Assembly: GCA_016223105.1 (NCBI GenBank)
Contig: JACRPR010000236.1
Coordinates: 1-37,556 of the forward strand
Direction of reading: 5' to 3'
DNA length: 37,556 bases
Source of the DNA: Chloroflexota bacterium
GTDB lineage: Bacteria > Chloroflexota > Anaerolineae > UBA4142
The position numbers and the translations under genes were made by a program. A model generated the notes under the pieces. That model ran no database searches and was not told the DNA's origin. It worked only from the letters and a program-made list of their open reading frames with translations. Position 1 is the first letter of the stretch, and each line of letters begins with the position of its first letter. Of the stretch, positions 33,549 through 37,556 are shown in pieces.

Positions 33549-33554
33549 ATTTTA
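33549..33554 (-). promoter_or_regulatory. Candidate -10 box of the McrBC-like operon
   Basis: TAAAAT on the minus strand in the context GTGGTAAAATG, about 47 bases before the ATG at 33502. No good -35 is visible. Confidence 0.35.
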
Positions 33555-33609
33555 CCACAACCCCCGCGCAAATAAAAGACCGAACGCGTCTCCGCATCCG
33601 GCATTGCGA

Positions 33610-33645
33610 TTCACCAATTACCACTTGCCACTTACCAATCACCGA
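33610..33645. repeat. CCAATTACCACTT-type low-complexity tract over a stop codon
   Basis: TTCACCAATTACCACTTGCC then ACTTACCAATCACCG. On the minus strand it supplies the TGA stop of the methyltransferase gene (33639-33641). Confidence 0.65.
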
Positions 33646-34520
33646 TCCCCACCCACCATCGCGCGCAATGCGGCGATGTGTTCCGGCGCGGTGCCGCAAC
33701 AGCCGCCCCGAATTTTCGCGCCGGCGCGAATCCACTCGCGCGCGTGAACCGCAAAACGCGCGGGATCAATCGGAAGCGGCGCACCGCCGACGCGCTCGCT
33801 CGGATTGCCGGTGTTCGGTTTCGCGATCAAGGGAATTTTCGGATCGGCGCGATGCATCTCGCGCAAAATCGCGGATAGCGCTTCGGGACCGCGCCCGCAA
33901 TTCGCGCCGAGCGCATCCACCTTGAGATCAACCAAAACTTGCGCGGCAATATCCGGCGGCACGCCGAGCGCGGTGCGTCCTTCGGTGTCAAACGACATCG
34001 TTACAAAAATCGGCACGTCGGTTACGCGCCGCGCGCCCTCGACTGCCGCGCGCGTCTCTTGCAGATCGCTCATCGTTTCGATGTAGAGCAAATCCACGCC
34101 GGCATCCACGAGCGAACGCGCTTGATCGGTGTACGCGCTGACGGCTTCGATGTACGTGAGCATGCCCATCGCGAGCGCGAGTTCGCCGAGCGGTCCGATC
34201 ACCCCGGCAACGCACGCGCGATCTTGCGCGGCATCGCGCGCGAGTTCCACCGCGCGGCGATTGATCGCGTCCGCCTGCGCGTCTAAACCGGCGGCGCGCA
34301 ACGCGAACGCTGTCGCGTTAAACGTGCAGGTCGAAATAATTTGCGACCCGGCATTGACGTAGGATTGCGCGGCGGCAAACACTTGCACCGCGTCATTCAG
34401 TACCCAAGTTTCCGGCAGATCGCTCGCCGGCAAACCGCGCGCGCGCAATAAGGTCGCCGTCGCGCCGTCAAACAAAATCGGTTTACGTTGCGCTAGTAAA
34501 TCGCGAATGTTTGGTTTCAT
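33639..34520 (-). CDS. Homocysteine S-methyltransferase domain protein
   Basis: 293 aa, single-domain. ILFDGATATLL at the start, NAGSQIISTCTFNATAF, and the zinc cysteines GANCGRGP and GGCCGTAPEHI are those of the homocysteine/betaine S-methyltransferase (Pfam S-methyl_trans) barrel, as in the N-terminal part of MetH or in MmuM/BHMT. It would transfer a methyl group to homocysteine using zinc; the donor is not evident. The start overlaps the stop of the Cys-rich gene (ATGA), so the two are coupled. No cobalamin-binding domain follows. Confidence 0.92.
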   Translation of the reverse strand: MKPNIRDLLAQRKPILFDGATATLLRARGLPASDLPETWVLNDAVQVFAAAQSYVNAGSQIISTCTFNATAFALRAAGLDAQADAINRRAVELARDAAQDRACVAGVIGPLGELALAMGMLTYIEAVSAYTDQARSLVDAGVDLLYIETMSDLQETRAAVEGARRVTDVPIFVTMSFDTEGRTALGVPPDIAAQVLVDLKVDALGANCGRGPEALSAILREMHRADPKIPLIAKPNTGNPSERVGGAPLPIDPARFAVHAREWIRAGAKIRGGCCGTAPEHIAALRAMVGGDR

Positions 34521-34831
34521 ACTTTACTCAAATGACATTTGCCGCAACCGACGTGCGGCTTTTTTACTCCGACGCGATATTCGCGGCACGCGGCTTCGAT
34601 TTCGATTTTTTGGAGCAATCCGAAAAACGATTTGCCGACGCGGGCGCGCAACGCGAGATTGGGGCACGCGTTCGCGATCAAAATTCCCGGCACCGCGCAG
34701 GATTGACACAGCGCGGGTTTCCACGCGGCGGACGCGGGATTCGCTTGAAGCAAGCGACACTCTTGCGTGTTACGCCCGCGATGATAGTCGGCGTAATAGT
34801 ATTTACATTCTTTGCCGGCGGGAGTTTTCAT
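34517..34831 (-). CDS. Cys-rich small protein coupled to the methyltransferase
   Basis: 104 aa from ATG 34831 (34840 is an alternative in frame). Eight Cys at 9, 25, 42, 45, 56, 82, 96 and 99, including C42xxC45 and C96GKC99, suggest two metal sites (zinc or iron-sulfur). Aromatic N-terminus KECKYYYADYHRGRNTQECR. I do not recognise a named family. Its TGA overlaps the ATG of the homocysteine methyltransferase, so the pair is translationally coupled. The promoter at 34839-34867 predicts a transcript starting at the ATG itself. It is embedded in a longer open frame reaching 35062 that begins beyond the promoter and is rejected. Confidence 0.75.
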   Translation of the reverse strand: MKTPAGKECKYYYADYHRGRNTQECRLLQANPASAAWKPALCQSCAVPGILIANACPNLALRARVGKSFFGLLQKIEIEAACREYRVGVKKPHVGCGKCHLSKV

Positions 34832-34838
34832 CGCGCGC

Positions 34839-34867
34839 ATTTTATCACATCGCGGCGCGTTCGCCAA
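34839..34867 (-). promoter_or_regulatory. Promoter of the Cys-rich/methyltransferase operon, apparently leaderless
   Basis: On the minus strand, TTGGCG (34867-34862), exactly 17 bases, TAAAAT (34844-34839). Seven bases separate it from the ATG at 34831, so the predicted +1 falls at or next to the start codon. The context is GTGATAAAATG. Confidence 0.6.
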
Positions 34868-34883
34868 CCGGCGCGCGCGTTTT

Positions 34884-34912
34884 TTGACAAACTTGGCAAA
34901 CGTTTTTATAAT
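34884..34912 (+). promoter_or_regulatory. Perfect consensus sigma-70-type promoter
   Basis: TTGACA (34884-34889), exactly 17 bases, TATAAT (34907-34912): both hexamers and the spacing are ideal. It is the strongest promoter in the window and divergent from the Cys-rich gene. It drives the candidate small RNA. Confidence 0.85.
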
Positions 34913-34918
34913 GCCGCG

Positions 34919-35028
34919 CGAAGAACGGATGCGATGAAACTCGACCTTGCATTGGACGCCAATGGGTCGAGTGGAGCAAGTGGCGTAACCGACCGTGCTT
35001 TTGCATTTTTGCGGGGCGCGGTTTTTTA
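34919..35028 (+). ncRNA. Candidate small RNA (~110 nt), no known family recognised
   Basis: It starts about seven bases after a perfect promoter. The first structured part is a long hairpin at 34939-34972: ACTCGACC pairs with GGTCGAGT, a 3-base bulge, then CATTGG pairs with CCAATG around ACG. It ends in a terminator-like stem, ACCGTGC (34992-34998) with GCGCGGT (35016-35022), followed by six T. A 45-codon open frame (34934-35071) crosses the terminator and is probably not used. It lacks the conserved core of SRP RNA, and I could not match tmRNA, 6S or the common riboswitches by eye. Confidence 0.55.
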
Positions 35029-35146
35029 TTTCCGATTGTTCGACCTCCTTGTTGTAGCGCATTGCCGTTGATCCAACTCAACGCGCAGTGGTACAAATAT
35101 CTCACAACATTTTTACGGGTAACTTTTCCGTTTATCGTACTCGAAT

Positions 35147-35177
35147 CCTGGTGTGATCAAAGAACGATCAGACCAGG
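35147..35177 (+). promoter_or_regulatory. Hairpin in the leader of the secreted nuclease-like gene
   Basis: CCTGGTGTGATC (35147-35158) and GATCAGACCAGG (35166-35177) pair with one mismatch, 44 bases before the ATG. It could be an operator or a leader structure. The rest of 35029-35220 shows nothing clear. Confidence 0.4.
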
Positions 35178-35220
35178 TCGCTTTGTCATCCGTGATGCAC
35201 ATACCCGCAAGGAGAATCCA

Positions 35221-37556
35221 ATGTTTCACAGAACACTGCCCCGCGTTTTTGTGCGTCCCCTTTTGTTCGTTTTCCTCGCGATGGTGATGATTGTTTTTGC
35301 AGGGTCACTCCCGCATTTGACCCAAGCGGCAGGCACAGTCAGTCTTACCACACCTGGCGCGGCGTACACTCAAGATTTTAACACACTTGCCAACACCGGC
35401 ACGTCAAGCACTGTGCCAACCGGTTGGGATTTTGTCGAGACTGGATCCGGCGCGAACACAATTTACACTGCCGGCACCGGTAGTGCGACTGCCGGTGACA
35501 CGTACTCCTTTGGCGCGACCGGTAATACTGAACGCGCGTTTGGCGGATTATTAAGTGGAAGTGTTGTCCCGACGATTGGCGCGCAGTTTACCAACAACAC
35601 CGGGGTGGCAATTACATCGCTGGCGATTAGTTACACCGGCGAAATGTGGCGCGCCGGTGTTACGAATCGCGGCGCGGCGGATCGGCTTGATTTTCAAACC
35701 AGCACGGATGCAACATCGCTAACCACCGGGACATGGACTGACATTAACAATCTCGATTTCTCAAGCCCTAACACAATGGCAACCGCCGGTGCATTGGATG
35801 GCAATTCTGCCACCAACCGAACTGCCATCAGTTACACAATCACCGGCTTGAGCATCGCAAACGGTTCGACGTTTTGGATTCGTTGGAGCGATTTCAACAT
35901 CACCAGTTCTGATGACGGACTCGCGGTTGACGATTTCAGTCTGACCCCCAATCCGGGTGGAATATATCTTTCGATCAACGATGTCTCCGTTACCGAAGGC
36001 AACAGCGGCACAACACTCGCGACATTTACCGTGAATCTCTCCGCACCAGCTGGCGCGGGCGGCGTTACGTTCGACATCGCGACGCAAGACAATTCCGCGA
36101 CAACCGCGAACAGCGATTACGTCGCGCGATCATTGACCGCGCAATCCATCGCGCAAGGCAATTCGACTTATTTGTTTAGCGTAACCGTCAATGGCGATAC
36201 GAACGTTGAAGGAAACGAAACATTCTATGTGAATGTTACGAACGTGGTCGGTGCGACGTTATCAGATGGTCAAGGTCTCGGTACGATCAACAACGACGAC
36301 ACGATTCGCATCCGCGACATTCAAGGTTCCGCGCACATTTCGCCGTTGAACGGCTCGGCAGTCGCGAATGTTCCTGGGATCGTTACCGCCGTTAGCGCGA
36401 CCGGCTTTTGGATGCAAGATTCATCGCCCGACGCGAACGACGCGACCTCGGAAGCGATTTTCGTTTACACCGCGTCCGCACCCGGTCGCGCGGTCGGCGA
36501 TTCGGTTACGGTTAGCGGCACGGTTAGCGAATATCGCGCGGCGGCAAATGCCAACAATCTCACACTTACTGAAATCACCGCGCCGACGGTAAACCTGGTT
36601 GCCGCCGGTCAACCCGTGCCTGCCGCGATTGTCGTCGGCACCGGTGGACGCATTCCGCCAACGACGATCATTTCGGATGATGCCTCCGGCGGCAATGTCG
36701 AAAATGCCGGGACGACGTTCGATCCCGCGAATGATGGAATTGATTTTTGGGAATCGCTCGAAGGGATGCGTGTGCAGATCAACAATGCGCGCGCGGTCGG
36801 ACCGAGTCGGTATTACGCGAGTAGCAATTCCTGGGAATTGCCGGTCGTCGGCGATAGCGGCGCGAACTCGAGTGTCAACACCGCGCGCGGCGGCGTCGTG
36901 ATTCGCGCGAGCGATTACAACCCCGAACGCATTTTGCTTGCGGACGCGCTCAACGCGTTGCCGCACGATGTCAATGTCGGCGATGGACTTGGCGCCGTTG
37001 TCGGCGTGATTGACTATTCGTTCAGCAATTTCAAATTGTACGTTACGACCACACCAACGCGCACCAACAACAATCTCACACAAGAAACGACAACCGCACA
37101 GACCGGCAGTCAGTTTTCCGTCGCGACGCTCAACGTTGAAAATCTCGATCCGAATGATGCGGATGGCGATACCGATGTCGCGTCCGGCAAATTCGCCGGG
37201 CTCGCCGCGATCATCGTTACGAATATGCAATCGCCGGACATTATCGCGGTTGAAGAAATCCAGGACAATAACGGCACGACGAATGATGGAACGGTTGCCG
37301 CGAACACAACCTGGACGACACTCATCACCGCGATCACCACTGCCGGCGGGCCGGCGTATCAATATCGCCAAATTGATCCGGCGAACAACGCGGATGGCGG
37401 CGCGACCGGCGGAAACATTCGCCAAGGATTTTTGTATCGCACCGATCGCGGCATGGCGTTTGTGGATCGCGGGAGCGCGACCGCAACGACCGTGAACTCG
37501 GTGATTAACAATAGCGGCGTTCCGCAATTGCAATACAGTCCAGGGCGCATTGATCC
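35221..37556 (+). CDS. Large secreted protein with Calx-beta, OB-fold and nuclease-like domains (3' end outside window)
   Basis: Open from ATG 35221 (AAGGAG nine bases before) to the window edge, 778 codons without a stop. Residues 1-37 are a signal peptide ending LTQAAG. About 38-240 is a beta-rich domain with 'DFNTLANTGTSSTVPTGWDF' near its start, as in extracellular lamin-tail/ExeM-type proteins. About 247-356 is a Calx-beta repeat (SINDVSVTEGNSG ... GNETFYVNVTN). About 360-470 is an OB-fold module (IRIRDIQGSAHISP ... ATGFWMQDSSPD). From about 632 an endonuclease/exonuclease/phosphatase domain begins: SVATLNVENLDPNDADG and IIAVEEIQDNNG, with N and E as expected metal-site residues. The order matches secreted nucleases of the ExeM/NucH type. 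Confidence 0.85.
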   Translation, partial: MFHRTLPRVFVRPLLFVFLAMVMIVFAGSLPHLTQAAGTVSLTTPGAAYTQDFNTLANTGTSSTVPTGWDFVETGSGANTIYTAGTGSATAGDTYSFGATGNTERAFGGLLSGSVVPTIGAQFTNNTGVAITSLAISYTGEMWRAGVTNRGAADRLDFQTSTDATSLTTGTWTDINNLDFSSPNTMATAGALDGNSATNRTAISYTITGLSIANGSTFWIRWSDFNITSSDDGLAVDDFSLTPNPGGIYLSINDVSVTEGNSGTTLATFTVNLSAPAGAGGVTFDIATQDNSATTANSDYVARSLTAQSIAQGNSTYLFSVTVNGDTNVEGNETFYVNVTNVVGATLSDGQGLGTINNDDTIRIRDIQGSAHISPLNGSAVANVPGIVTAVSATGFWMQDSSPDANDATSEAIFVYTASAPGRAVGDSVTVSGTVSEYRAAANANNLTLTEITAPTVNLVAAGQPVPAAIVVGTGGRIPPTTIISDDASGGNVENAGTTFDPANDGIDFWESLEGMRVQINNARAVGPSRYYASSNSWELPVVGDSGANSSVNTARGGVVIRASDYNPERILLADALNALPHDVNVGDGLGAVVGVIDYSFSNFKLYVTTTPTRTNNNLTQETTTAQTGSQFSVATLNVENLDPNDADGDTDVASGKFAGLAAIIVTNMQSPDIIAVEEIQDNNGTTNDGTVAANTTWTTLITAITTAGGPAYQYRQIDPANNADGGATGGNIRQGFLYRTDRGMAFVDRGSATATTVNSVINNSGVPQLQYSPGRID

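Noticed and set aside
34832..35062. N-terminal extension of the Cys-rich gene on the minus strand
   Set aside because: It lies beyond the predicted promoter and overlaps the opposite-strand promoter and candidate RNA; its residues do not look conserved.
34934..35071. 45-codon open frame after the consensus promoter
   Set aside because: A terminator-like hairpin with six T falls inside it and no ribosome binding site precedes it; a non-coding transcript is simpler, though translation is not excluded.
36421..37533. 370-codon minus-strand open frame
   Set aside because: It is antisense to the secreted nuclease-like gene, which has a signal peptide, recognisable domains and an uninterrupted frame to the window edge.

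Overview
The window reads as chromosomal DNA of an uncultured or little-studied bacterium, most likely a Chloroflexota (Anaerolineae-like) lineage. This is an inference from the gene set, from very frequent GCGCG/CGCG words, and from many short palindromic and low-complexity repeats between genes. It rests on no marker gene. No rRNA, tRNA, CRISPR array, transposase or phage gene is visible.

Layout, left to right. (1) 0.1-8.2 kb, + strand: a membrane protein, a large GT39-type glycosyltransferase, a two-gene nucleotidyltransferase/partner module behind its own sigma-70-type promoter, a secreted beta-propeller/lipase fusion coupled to an HlyD-type adaptor. (2) 8.2-10.5 kb: a wrecked HigA-like antitoxin gene carrying a 132-bp MITE-like insertion with an 8-bp target duplication, then selA with a clear terminator, then the stump of another nucleotidyltransferase. 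(3) 10.5-14.9 kb, - strand: HEAT-repeat protein, CTP synthase (pyrG), Roadblock/LC7 protein, OpgC-like membrane protein. (4) 14.9-17.3 kb, - strand, visibly richer in A+T: a type II-like restriction-modification pair. (5) 17.5-23.4 kb, + strand: TolB-like lipoprotein, O-antigen-ligase-like protein, an AbiEii-type toxin module with an apparently leaderless promoter, and a second GT39 protein whose coding sequence has absorbed several in-frame repeats. (6) 23.4-29.1 kb, + strand: two DegV proteins, a STAS protein, rsmI (with an in-frame palindrome), a PrsW-type protease, an ECF sigma factor and a small membrane protein that may be its anti-sigma factor. (7) 29.2-34.8 kb, - strand: an M48 protease, an A+T-rich McrBC-like island of three genes (Mrr_N-AAA McrB, McrC nuclease, 149-aa unknown), a homocysteine S-methyltransferase and a coupled Cys-rich protein. 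(8) 34.8-37.6 kb, + strand: a strong consensus promoter driving a candidate ~110-nt small RNA, then a large secreted nuclease-like protein cut by the window edge.

Three themes stand out. Defence: one R-M pair, one McrBC-like system with an unusual N-terminal domain and an extra gene, and three nucleotidyltransferase loci (two intact, one decayed). Envelope work: two glycosyltransferases sharing a C-terminal beta-sandwich, O-antigen ligase, OpgC, HlyD, PrsW, M48 and an ECF sigma factor. Repeats: a dense population of palindromes and short tandem repeats that sit repeatedly over the stop codons of genes, nest in one another, and in two genes lie in frame inside the coding sequence.
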